A stretch of 14,249 nt of DNA from BS750m-G62 sp964577175. GTDB taxonomy: Bacteria; Planctomycetota; Phycisphaerae; FEN-1346. The translations under genes were made by a program, and so were the position numbers. The notes below the pieces were generated by a model. It did not search any database and was not told where the DNA came from. It saw only the letters and a list, made by a program, of their open reading frames with translations. Location of the stretch: assembly GCA_964577175.1 (NCBI GenBank), contig CAZNYC010000108.1:1-14249 (forward strand). Direction: 5' to 3'. Each line of letters opens with the position of its first letter. Position 1 is the stretch's first letter. Below are positions 6,289 to 12,662 of the stretch, piece after piece.

Positions 6289-7536
6289 ATGAGCAACCAG
6301 CGCAAGGCCCGCCATCGCGAGCATCCCGAGCACGGCTACTCCACCCGCGCCATCCACGCCGGCGAGGGACGCGAACGCTACGCCGACGCCATCACCACCC
6401 CCATCGTCCAGACCTCCACCTACGCCTTCAAGGACACCAAGGAGGTGGAGGCCTACACGAAACACGGCAAGACGCGGTTCGAGTACGGCCGGTACGGCAA
6501 CCCGACCGAACGGGTGGCCCAGCGGCGGCTGGCGGAACTCGAGGGGGCCGAGGACTGCGTCGTCTTCGCCTCCGGCATGAGCGCCATCGTCACCACCATC
6601 CTGACGCTGGTCCGCAGCGGCGACCACCTCGTCATCACCGACGACGCCTACAAGAAGACGCTGGAGTTCTGCTCGGCGTACCTGGCGCGGTTCGGTGTGG
6701 ACTGCACGATCGTGCCGTTCGGCGATTACGAGGCGCTGGAGGGCGCCATCCAGGAGAACACGCGGTTCATCTTCTCGGAATCGCCCACGAACCCGTATCT
6801 GAATATCTTCGACCTGGAGCGGCTGAAGGAGATCGCCGACCGCCACGACGTGCTCACGGTCATCGACTCCACCTTCGCCACGCCGATGAACCAGCGGCCG
6901 CTGGAGTGGGGCGTGGACCTCGTGATCCACTCGGCCACGAAGTACCTGGCCGGCCACAACGACATCCTCGCGGGCGCGGTGCTCGGCCGGAGCGAACTCA
7001 TCGACCAGATCCGCGACCTGCACAAGGCGCTGGGCGGCGTCATCGACCCGCACTGCTGTTACCTGCTGCTGCGGGGGCTGAAGACCTTCGCCCTGCGCAT
7101 CGAGCGCCAGAACGCCACCGCCCAGAAGGTGGCCGAGTTCCTCGAGGGCCATCCGCGCATCAAGCAGGTCTATTACCCCGGCCTCGCGAGCCATCAGCAC
7201 CACGACATCGCCGTCCGGCAGATGGACGGGTTCGGCGGCGTGGTCACGTTCGAGACGAAGGGCGGGCTGGCCGAGTGCAAGCAGTTCCTCGACTGCCTCC
7301 AGTTGTGTTTCATCGCGCCGAGCCTGGGCGGCGTGGAAACGCTCATCACGCACCCGGCGATCGTGAGTTACTACGATTACCCGCCCGAGAAACGGCGGGA
7401 CCTCGGCATCACCGACACGCTCGTCCGCCTGGCGGTGGGCGTCGAGGATGCGTCCGACATCATCGCCGACCTCGACCGGGCCCTGGAGTGCGCGGTGGGC
7501 AAGGCCAAGAGCAAGAGCGCGCGCAAACGCACGTAG
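6289..7536 (+). CDS. Cystathionine gamma-synthase-like PLP enzyme (Cys/Met metabolism family)
   Basis: 415 aa. It belongs to the trans-sulfuration family of fold-type I PLP enzymes, which exchange or remove gamma substituents of homoserine esters, homocysteine or cystathionine. Seen here: TTPIVQTSTYAF (36-47), FEYGRYGNPT (64-73) with the phosphate-contacting Tyr and Arg, SGM (95-97), VIDSTFATP (191-199) with the Asp that binds the pyridine nitrogen, and HSATKYLAGHND (214-225) with the PLP lysine at 218. The text, including EYGRYGNPT and the GFGG segment, resembles plant cystathionine gamma-synthase from memory more than E. coli MetB, so synthesis of cystathionine for methionine is the likeliest job. 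A gamma-lyase or O-acetylhomoserine sulfhydrylase cannot be excluded by eye. AAGGAG stands 8 bases before the ATG. The basic C-terminal tail is low-complexity. Confidence 0.88.
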   Translation: MSNQRKARHREHPEHGYSTRAIHAGEGRERYADAITTPIVQTSTYAFKDTKEVEAYTKHGKTRFEYGRYGNPTERVAQRRLAELEGAEDCVVFASGMSAIVTTILTLVRSGDHLVITDDAYKKTLEFCSAYLARFGVDCTIVPFGDYEALEGAIQENTRFIFSESPTNPYLNIFDLERLKEIADRHDVLTVIDSTFATPMNQRPLEWGVDLVIHSATKYLAGHNDILAGAVLGRSELIDQIRDLHKALGGVIDPHCCYLLLRGLKTFALRIERQNATAQKVAEFLEGHPRIKQVYYPGLASHQHHDIAVRQMDGFGGVVTFETKGGLAECKQFLDCLQLCFIAPSLGGVETLITHPAIVSYYDYPPEKRRDLGITDTLVRLAVGVEDASDIIADLDRALECAVGKAKSKSARKRT

Positions 7537-7554
7537 TGCAACGGCGCGACCCGG

Positions 7555-7584
7555 TGCGCGGCGGGTGCGGAGACCCGCCGCGCA
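7555..7584. repeat. Palindromic repeat family A, copy 1 (perfect stem)
   Basis: Arms GCGCGGCGGGT (7556-7566) and ACCCGCCGCGC (7573-7583) enclose the loop GCGGAG; a further T-A pair makes 12 bp. It begins 19 bases after the stop of the cystathionine gamma-synthase gene and could end or protect that transcript, but no T tract follows. Three further copies lie at 11313, 14171 and 14221. Confidence 0.85.
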
Positions 7585-7698
7585 GGATGGTGCGACGTCG
7601 TGACCGCGATCGCCTTTTGCCGTCCCTTCCGCGCGGCCGAGCGGTTCAATACTCGATCCGGCCGTGAAGCCGCGGCCTCTTGATAAGGAGCGACCATC

Positions 7699-8679
7699 AT
7701 GCTGCACCGTCTCGCCTGGCTGACCCTTGCGTGTCTCATCACGAGCGGCACCGCCCTGGCGGCCGCCCCCGACGTGGCGGACGTCCAGGGCCTGTACGAA
7801 GGCGTCTGCGCCGCCGGCGGCGGCCGGCAGAAGGTGGAGGCCCGCGTCGTCGCCACCGGCGACGCCACGTACGGCGTCTTCCTCCGCGAAATGGTCTCCG
7901 GCGGCGGCACGAAGGCGCTCGGCAAGATCGAAGGCAAGATCGAGGGCGACGCCGTCCGCTTCAGCGGCACCGTCGGCGATGCCGACTGGTCCGGCACGTG
8001 GTCCGACGGCGCGATCGCCGGCACGTGCGGCAGCGGCAAGTTCGCGATGAAGCGCGTCGTCCGAAAGCCGCCCACCCTGGGCGCGAAGTTGCCCGAGAAC
8101 GCCGTCGTGCTGCTGGCCATCGGCGAGAAGGACTTCGACGAGGTCGTCGTCCGCAAGGACAAGAAGGGGAACCAGGCCGAATGGGTGCCCGGCGACGACG
8201 GCGGGTTCGTCGTGCCGAAGAAGGGGTTCAACTCGAAGCAGCGGTTCGGCGGACCGTTCCGCGCCCACGTGGAGTTCAAGTGCCCCCTCAAGCCGAAGGC
8301 CCGCAGCCAGGGGCGCGGCAACTCGGGCGTGTTCCTGCCCAACGGCAACGAGATCCAGGTGCTCGACTCCTTCGGCATGACCACCTACACGGGCGGCGGG
8401 TGCGGCGGCCTGTATAAGTGGAAAGATCCCGACGCGTTTGACGAGTTCTCCCTGGCCAGCCTCCCGCCGCTGCAGTGGCAGACCTACGACATCGAGTACC
8501 GCGTGGACCTCGAGAACGGCAAACCCACCGGCAAGCCGCGCATTACGGTGTGGCACAACGGCATCAAGATCCACGATAACGTGGAACTGAAGCGCGGCGC
8601 CCGCCAGGGCAACTTCCACTTCCAAGACCACGGCAACCCCGTGCAGTACCGGAACATCTGGGTCGCGCCGCTGAAGTGA
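7699..8679 (+). CDS. Secreted DUF1080 (3-keto-disaccharide hydrolase-fold) protein
   Basis: 326 aa with an N-terminal signal peptide (MLHRLAWLTLACLITSGTAL, cleavage probably near ALAA, residues 19-22), so exported to the periplasm or beyond. Residues about 28-120 are Gly-rich and beta-rich (GKIEGKIEGDAVRFSG; WSGTW). Residues about 170-325 form the concanavalin-like DUF1080 domain, with FRAHVEFKCPL, NSGVFLPNGNEIQVLDSFG, WQTYDIEYRVD, ITVWHNGIKIHDNVEL and FQDHGNPVQYRNIWVAPLK. Members of the family include 3-keto-glucoside/disaccharide hydrolases, and these genes are greatly expanded in planctomycetes. AAGGAG (7685-7690) is 8 bases before the ATG. The 162-base gap upstream carries repeat A copy 1 and a TTCAAT at 7645-7650 without a good -35. 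It converges on the lipoprotein gene. Substrate unknown. Confidence 0.85.
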   Translation: MLHRLAWLTLACLITSGTALAAAPDVADVQGLYEGVCAAGGGRQKVEARVVATGDATYGVFLREMVSGGGTKALGKIEGKIEGDAVRFSGTVGDADWSGTWSDGAIAGTCGSGKFAMKRVVRKPPTLGAKLPENAVVLLAIGEKDFDEVVVRKDKKGNQAEWVPGDDGGFVVPKKGFNSKQRFGGPFRAHVEFKCPLKPKARSQGRGNSGVFLPNGNEIQVLDSFGMTTYTGGGCGGLYKWKDPDAFDEFSLASLPPLQWQTYDIEYRVDLENGKPTGKPRITVWHNGIKIHDNVELKRGARQGNFHFQDHGNPVQYRNIWVAPLK

Positions 8680-8750
8680 GGCCGGCGGTGACCGGGCAAC
8701 TGGGTGACTGAGTTCGACTTTCGCACTTTTGGGCCCTCGGCGCCGGCCCT

Positions 8751-8767
8751 CCAGGCTTCGGGCCTGG
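8751..8767. terminator. Possible bidirectional stem-loop between convergent genes
   Basis: CCAGGC, loop TTCGG, GCCTGG, extendable by a G-T and a C-G pair. It lies 72 bases after the DUF1080 gene and 143 bases after the convergent lipoprotein gene. There is no T run, so intrinsic termination is only suggested by its position. Confidence 0.3.
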
Positions 8768-8854
8768 GGTCAGGCCGACGCCGATGCGACGGGGCGCCAG
8801 GGGCATGGTGGCCGTGTTGAGTTCCGAGGACACCCACCGTGGCCTACGCGCTCT

Positions 8855-8878
8855 CCCGGCCGGACAAGACCGGCCGGG
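8855..8878. repeat. Palindromic repeat family B, copy 1
   Basis: Arms CCCGGCCGG and CCGGCCGGG around ACAAGA, a 9-bp perfect stem. It lies 31 bases past the stop of the minus-strand lipoprotein gene. A second element at 14120-14143 shares the core CGGCCGG-xxxAGA-CCGGCCG and is also followed by a CAC-containing flank. Confidence 0.6.
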
Positions 8879-8909
8879 CCACACAGGGATTGCCGCGGCG
8901 TGCCGGGCC

Positions 8910-11147
8910 CTACTTGGCCTCCGCGCTACGGGCGATCGCCACGTCCTTCTTCACCTCCTCGAGCAGCGCGTTCCAGTCCAGGACGTGCGTGCGGGAGAGG
9001 AGTTGCGGCCGGTACCGGCTCGTCGCCACCTTGGCGTACGCCTGCCACTCCTCGACGGCGTTTTCGAGGTGCCCCACGGCCCGGTCGCGGGCCGCCTGGC
9101 GGGCGGGGTCGGCCCGGAAGACCGCCAGGTCCGCGGCACCGCGGATCTTGTCGGCGTAGTACCGGCCCAGGCGCGCCATCGATTCCATGTCCGTCAGCGT
9201 GGCGGCCAGTTCCTTGCCCGGCTGCGAACCCGTGCGCAGGGCCGCGACGCCCGACAGCGCCCGGGCGGCCAGGCGGTCGAGGTTATCGGCCACCTCCATC
9301 GGCGTCAGGCCGTCGGCCGGTTCGCCCTTCACAACCGCCCTGGCGTACTCCTGCACGGAGAGGATGCCGGACGTCCGCAGGGGCGGGTGCCGGAAGAACG
9401 CCTCCACCGTCAGGAACCCGCCGCTGGAGATGCACCCCTCCGGGGCGAACTGGAAGTCGTTCACCCGGAAGAAGAAGCGGTTGACCTGCGGCACGATCTG
9501 TGACGCCGCGGCCCACGTGTCGTACAACCGGGCCGGGTCGGCCTCGGGGAAGCGGGCGGCCAGCCGCCGCTCGAAGTCGTGGCGCGTCAGCGTCAGGTCG
9601 TACCCCAGCCGGCCCCACAGCATGAAGCGGTACCAGTGCTTGTCCACCTCGAGCCGGCCGGCGAGGTCGGGGTCGCGGCTGACGAACTCGCGGCCCCAGA
9701 CGAAACCGTCCGGGCCCATGTAGAAGCCGGCCTCGTACCGCATGAGGTCGCGGGGCACGTTCTGGAGGAACTCGCGGACGTAATCGGCGTCGCCCCACCG
9801 GTGCACGAAGAGGTCGTCGTTGCGCAGGTTCAGCCAGCACGGCACGCGGTGCCGCTCGAGTTGCCCCCGGTACTCGATGTCGAGGTACGGCGAGGTGGTC
9901 GTCGAGTACAGGCGGGCCCGGGCGTACTTGTGGCCGGTGTTGAACGGGCCGTCGAACGCCTTGAAGGCGCCGGTGATGCGTCCGAGGTCGGCCTGGTGCT
10001 GTCGGAAGATGAAGCGGATCGTGCGGCCGGCATCGGCGGCCTTGGCGTCCATCACGCCCTGGCCGTAGGTCTGCCACAGCCACTTCTCGATGCTCGTGCC
10101 CTTCAGGCGGCCGCGATTGACGTGCTCGCCCGCCGTCACGCCGATGCCGTCCACCTGCGGGTAGGTCTTGAGGAACTCGCCGATACAGTGCCGCATGTAG
10201 GCGATGGTCTTGGGGTTATCGGGCATGTCGCTGATGCCGTGCTTGCCGGCCGCCCCGAACGTGTAGATGTTCCAGTGGAACATGTAAACCTCGATGCCGC
10301 GCGCCTCGGCGTGGTCGAACACGCGGGTCCAGAAATCGATCTTCTCATCGAGCGTCATCGTCTTGATGACGCGCGTGTTGGCGGGGTCGAACGGGTCCGG
10401 CCGCGCGAAGTGCCGGTCGGTCTTCGTCGTCACGGGGTCCTTCAGGACCCGCACGTCGTCGTAGTTGATGCCCGGGTAGTCCGGCAGCCGCACCAGGCCG
10501 GGGTACGGGTGGGTGGTCCAGAGCGTCAGCACGTTGTACCGGTGGCGCGCCAGGGTATCGAGGAACTCGCGCCAGAAGTCCCACTGCCACATGACGGCCA
10601 CGTTCTCCTGGGCGGCGGTGCCGGTGTCGTCGTAGGACGGGGCGCGGGCGTCGAAGGGAATGTTGAACTTCAGGCCGCGGCGAAAGACGTAGGGCTTGCG
10701 GGCCATCTCGCGGACGGCGTCCAGGCCGCCGGCGAGGGCCACCTGCTCGGCCACTTCCAGCCCGCCGTACATCGCCCCGCACGCGTCGCCGCCCACGATG
10801 CGGATGGCGCCGGGGCCTTCGCGGCGGATGCGAAACGCCTGCGGGCCGAGGCCCCGTTCGTCCACCGAGAACGCGATGCGGACGGCGGCGTCGTTGGCGT
10901 CCACCGCGTAACCGGTCTTCCGGAGAGCGGCGCGAATCTCGTCGGCCGCAAAGGCGATGCGCGGGTCGGCCTCATCGTACTCAAGCACTACGCTGCCGCG
11001 CGGGGGGGCTGCCGCGGCGGCCCGTGCGTCCCGCGCGCCCTCGCCGCATCCGACGGCGAGGAGCAGCGCCGCGACGGCCACGGCCGGCACGAGGCGGCAG
11101 GCGGGTCCGTGCAAACGTTTTCGGAATCGGGCGAAGCGTGCATTCAT
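8910..11147 (-). CDS. Glycoside hydrolase-like lipoprotein (alpha-glucuronidase/GH67-like N-terminal fold)
   Basis: 745 aa. The N-terminus has basic residues, a hydrophobic stretch and a lipobox ending AVGC with Cys 34, so it is a predicted lipoprotein; Gly at +2 is compatible with outer-membrane sorting. Residues about 50-135 (VVLEYDEADPRIAFAADEIR, IRIVGGDACGAMYGGLEVAE) resemble the non-catalytic N-terminal domain of GH67 alpha-glucuronidases and GH20 enzymes. A TIM-barrel-like region follows, with RYNVLTLWTTHPYPGLVRLP, YMFHWNIYTFG and DGIGVTAGEH, whose Glu is a candidate catalytic residue. The exact family was not recognised, so function is inferred from fold hints. The ATG at 11147 was chosen because GAAAGGA precedes it by 7 bases and it begins a clear signal sequence; the frame stays open to 11363 but that extension has no such support. 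It is divergent from the parvulin gene. Confidence 0.7.
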   Translation of the reverse strand: MNARFARFRKRLHGPACRLVPAVAVAALLLAVGCGEGARDARAAAAAPPRGSVVLEYDEADPRIAFAADEIRAALRKTGYAVDANDAAVRIAFSVDERGLGPQAFRIRREGPGAIRIVGGDACGAMYGGLEVAEQVALAGGLDAVREMARKPYVFRRGLKFNIPFDARAPSYDDTGTAAQENVAVMWQWDFWREFLDTLARHRYNVLTLWTTHPYPGLVRLPDYPGINYDDVRVLKDPVTTKTDRHFARPDPFDPANTRVIKTMTLDEKIDFWTRVFDHAEARGIEVYMFHWNIYTFGAAGKHGISDMPDNPKTIAYMRHCIGEFLKTYPQVDGIGVTAGEHVNRGRLKGTSIEKWLWQTYGQGVMDAKAADAGRTIRFIFRQHQADLGRITGAFKAFDGPFNTGHKYARARLYSTTTSPYLDIEYRGQLERHRVPCWLNLRNDDLFVHRWGDADYVREFLQNVPRDLMRYEAGFYMGPDGFVWGREFVSRDPDLAGRLEVDKHWYRFMLWGRLGYDLTLTRHDFERRLAARFPEADPARLYDTWAAASQIVPQVNRFFFRVNDFQFAPEGCISSGGFLTVEAFFRHPPLRTSGILSVQEYARAVVKGEPADGLTPMEVADNLDRLAARALSGVAALRTGSQPGKELAATLTDMESMARLGRYYADKIRGAADLAVFRADPARQAARDRAVGHLENAVEEWQAYAKVATSRYRPQLLSRTHVLDWNALLEEVKKDVAIARSAEAK

Positions 11148-11186
11148 GAGAGATCCTTTCGATGGCGGGCGGCAATGCCCTCCCCG

Positions 11187-11215
11187 CGTGTACCGGCCGG
11201 AGGGGCGAATGTCAA
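11187..11215 (-). promoter_or_regulatory. Putative promoter of the glycosidase-like lipoprotein gene
   Basis: On the minus strand a perfect TTGACA (11215-11210), 17 bases, then TACACG (11192-11187; 3/6 match). The expected transcript start near 11180 leaves a leader of about 33 bases. The perfect -35 and exact spacing make it plausible despite the weak -10. Confidence 0.45.
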
Positions 11216-11263
11216 GCGCGCGGCTTCGCGGCGCCCGGACCGGACACCGCGCCCAGCCCTGCA

Positions 11264-11292
11264 TTGCGGCGGGGCGGCTCAGCCGGTACAAT
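11264..11292 (+). promoter_or_regulatory. Putative promoter of the parvulin gene
   Basis: TTGCGG (11264-11269), 17-base spacer, TACAAT (11287-11292; 5/6 match). The predicted start near 11299-11300 leaves a 75-base leader that contains repeat A copy 2. Confidence 0.5.
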
Positions 11293-11312
11293 GCCCGTTC
11301 GCGCTTCGCAAA

Positions 11313-11340
11313 GCGCGGCGGGTACGGAGACCCCCCGCGC
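11313..11340. repeat. Palindromic repeat family A, copy 2 (in the parvulin leader)
   Basis: Left arm GCGCGGCGGGT (11313-11323), loop ACGGAG, right arm ACCCCCCGCGC with one C-C mismatch at 11319/11334. It lies 26 bases before the GGAGG ribosome site of the parvulin gene. An alternative hairpin at 11300-11317 overlaps its left arm. Confidence 0.8.
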
Positions 11341-11374
11341 CACGAGCGAGACATCCCTATCATCCGGAGGCACC

Positions 11375-12205
11375 ATGCCCATCACCGTCAACGGCGAGGC
11401 CATCCAGGACGAGGTCGTCGAGGCCGAGGCCGAGCGCATGCGGCCGGAGTTCGAACGGACCTTCGCCGACGAGGACAAGGACGAGCGGGAGGCCCGGCTC
11501 CAGCAGTGGGCCCGCGAGAACGCCGTCGAGCGGACCCTCCTGGAGCAGGCCGCCCGCGCCGACACCGAGCCCCTGCCCGAGGAGCAACTCGCCGACGCCC
11601 TCGACCGCGCCCGCCGGCAACTCGGCGACGACGCCGACGTGGACGAGGTCCGCCAGGACGTGGAACTGAACCTGAAGATCGGCCGGCTCCTCGAACGCGC
11701 CGCCGCCGAGGCCCCCGAGCCGACCGACGAGCAGGTCCGGGCCTACTACGAGGAGAACCGCGACGCGTTCCGCGCCCCGGAGCGGGTGCACGCCGCCCAC
11801 ATCGTCATGCACGTGGACGGCAACACGCCGCCCGAGGTGGCCGAGGGGAAAATCCGCGACGCCAAGAAGCGGCTGGACGCCGGCGAGGATTTCGCCAAGG
11901 TCGCCGACACGGCCTCCGACTGCCAGGACCCCGGCGGGGACCTGGGGTGGTTCGCGCGGGGGCAGATGGTCGAGGAGTTCGAGAACACCATCTGGAAAAT
12001 GAACCCCGGCGAGGTCAGCGACATCTTCGCCACGCGGTTCGGGTGGCACATCGTCAAGATGATCGACCGCAAACCCGAGGGCGTCGTCCCGTTTGAGGAA
12101 GTCGAGGACCTCGCCCGCGAACGCGCCCAGCAGGCGTTGCGGGACGAGGCGGTCGAGACGTACCTCGACGGCTTGCACGAGAAGGCGACCATCGAGGAGG
12201 CGTAG
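11375..12205 (+). CDS. PpiC/parvulin-type peptidyl-prolyl cis-trans isomerase, apparently cytoplasmic
   Basis: 276 aa. The N-terminal half (about 1-115) is helical, highly charged and SurA/trigger-factor-like in character. Residues about 136-235 are a parvulin domain: ERVHAAHIVMHV with His 142, the Asp-Cys of ASDCQDPGGDLGWF (180-193), QMVEEFENTIWKMNPGEVS and FGWHIVKM (222-229). Such enzymes isomerise Xaa-Pro bonds and often act as chaperones. The best start is the ATG at 11375, with GGAGG (11366-11370) close upstream. From there no signal peptide or membrane segment is seen, although most PpiC/SurA relatives in Gram-negative bacteria are exported. The frame is open to 11162, but that upstream stretch crosses the promoter and does not look like protein. 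It stands alone in its transcription unit. Confidence 0.88.
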   Translation: MPITVNGEAIQDEVVEAEAERMRPEFERTFADEDKDEREARLQQWARENAVERTLLEQAARADTEPLPEEQLADALDRARRQLGDDADVDEVRQDVELNLKIGRLLERAAAEAPEPTDEQVRAYYEENRDAFRAPERVHAAHIVMHVDGNTPPEVAEGKIRDAKKRLDAGEDFAKVADTASDCQDPGGDLGWFARGQMVEEFENTIWKMNPGEVSDIFATRFGWHIVKMIDRKPEGVVPFEEVEDLARERAQQALRDEAVETYLDGLHEKATIEEA

Positions 12206-12265
12206 CCCCCGCCTCACTCCCCACGCCTCACGCCAAGAAACAGAACGGCAACGGCAAAGGCCGTT

Positions 12266-12465
12266 CCTCACGCAAAGGCGCAAAGCCGCAAAGACGGCAA
12301 AGGCCAAAACGGCAAAAGCGAGAAACTTGATTAACGGCAACCTGCAGCGGTCATGCTGAGGAGCCCGTCGGGGCAACGAAGCATCTCGCCGTGCTGCCGT
12401 TGTTTTTTCACCGGTCTTGCGTTGTTGCTGTTGCCGTCTTTGCGCCTTTGCGCCTTTGCGTGAGG
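12266..12465. repeat. 35-bp inverted repeat pair enclosing a 130-bp interior
   Basis: The left arm 12266-12300 begins CCTCACGCAAAGGCG and ends AAGACGGCAA. The right arm 12431-12465 is its reverse complement with a single mismatch (12286 against 12445). Both arms consist of CGCAAAG/CTTTGCG-type units. The interior contains repeat family C copy 1 (12350-12390). The element lies 60 bases past the parvulin stop. The 12206-12662 gap contains no gene, only this element, the tandem repeat and the N run. Confidence 0.85.
12350..12390 (+). repeat. Repeat family C, copy 1
   Basis: GTCATGCTGAGGAG, a small hairpin (GCCC GTCG GGGC, 12363-12374), then AACGAAGCATCTCGCC. The same layout recurs at 13938-13979 with different hairpin bases. 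Confidence 0.7.
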
Positions 12466-12660
12466 CACGTCGTTTTTGTGCCTTCGCGTGAGGCACNNNN
12501 NNNNNNNNNNNNNNNNNNNNNNNNNNNNNNNNNNNNNNNNNNNNNNNNNNNNNNNNNNNNNNNNNNNNNNNNNNNNNNNNNNNNNNNNNNNNNNNNGCGT
12601 GAGGCACGTCGTTTTTGTGCCTTCGCGTGAGGCACCGTCTTTGTGCCTTCGCGTGAGGCG
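12458..12660. repeat. Tandem repeat of a 26-28 bp unit, interrupted by the assembly gap
   Basis: The unit starts GCGTGAGGCACGTCG and ends TTTTTGTGCCTTC. A complete copy is at 12458-12485 and a partial one starts at 12486. After the gap, copies are at 12597-12624 and 12625-12650 (26 bp, shortened), ending with a partial copy at 12651-12660, two bases from the sialidase stop codon. True copy number is unknown because of the N run. Confidence 0.85.
12497..12596. other. Assembly gap (100 N)
   Basis: Exactly 100 N, the conventional length for a gap of unknown size. It falls inside identical tandem repeats on both sides, which explains the assembly break. Reading frames crossing it are meaningless. 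Confidence 0.98.
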
Positions 12661-12662
12661 GA

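Noticed and set aside
7640..7653. Promoter for the DUF1080 gene around TTCAAT
   Set aside because: The -10-like box resembles that of the pilM promoter, but no -35 is found at 16-18 bases, so it was not listed as a feature.
11148..11363. N-terminal extension of the lipoprotein gene to an ATG at 11363
   Set aside because: It would run through both divergent promoters and bury the signal sequence; the ATG at 11147 has a ribosome site and begins a proper lipoprotein signal.
11162..11374. N-terminal extension of the parvulin gene to an ATG at 11162
   Set aside because: It crosses the promoter and repeat A; the text is not protein-like and the ATG at 11375 has GGAGG in front.
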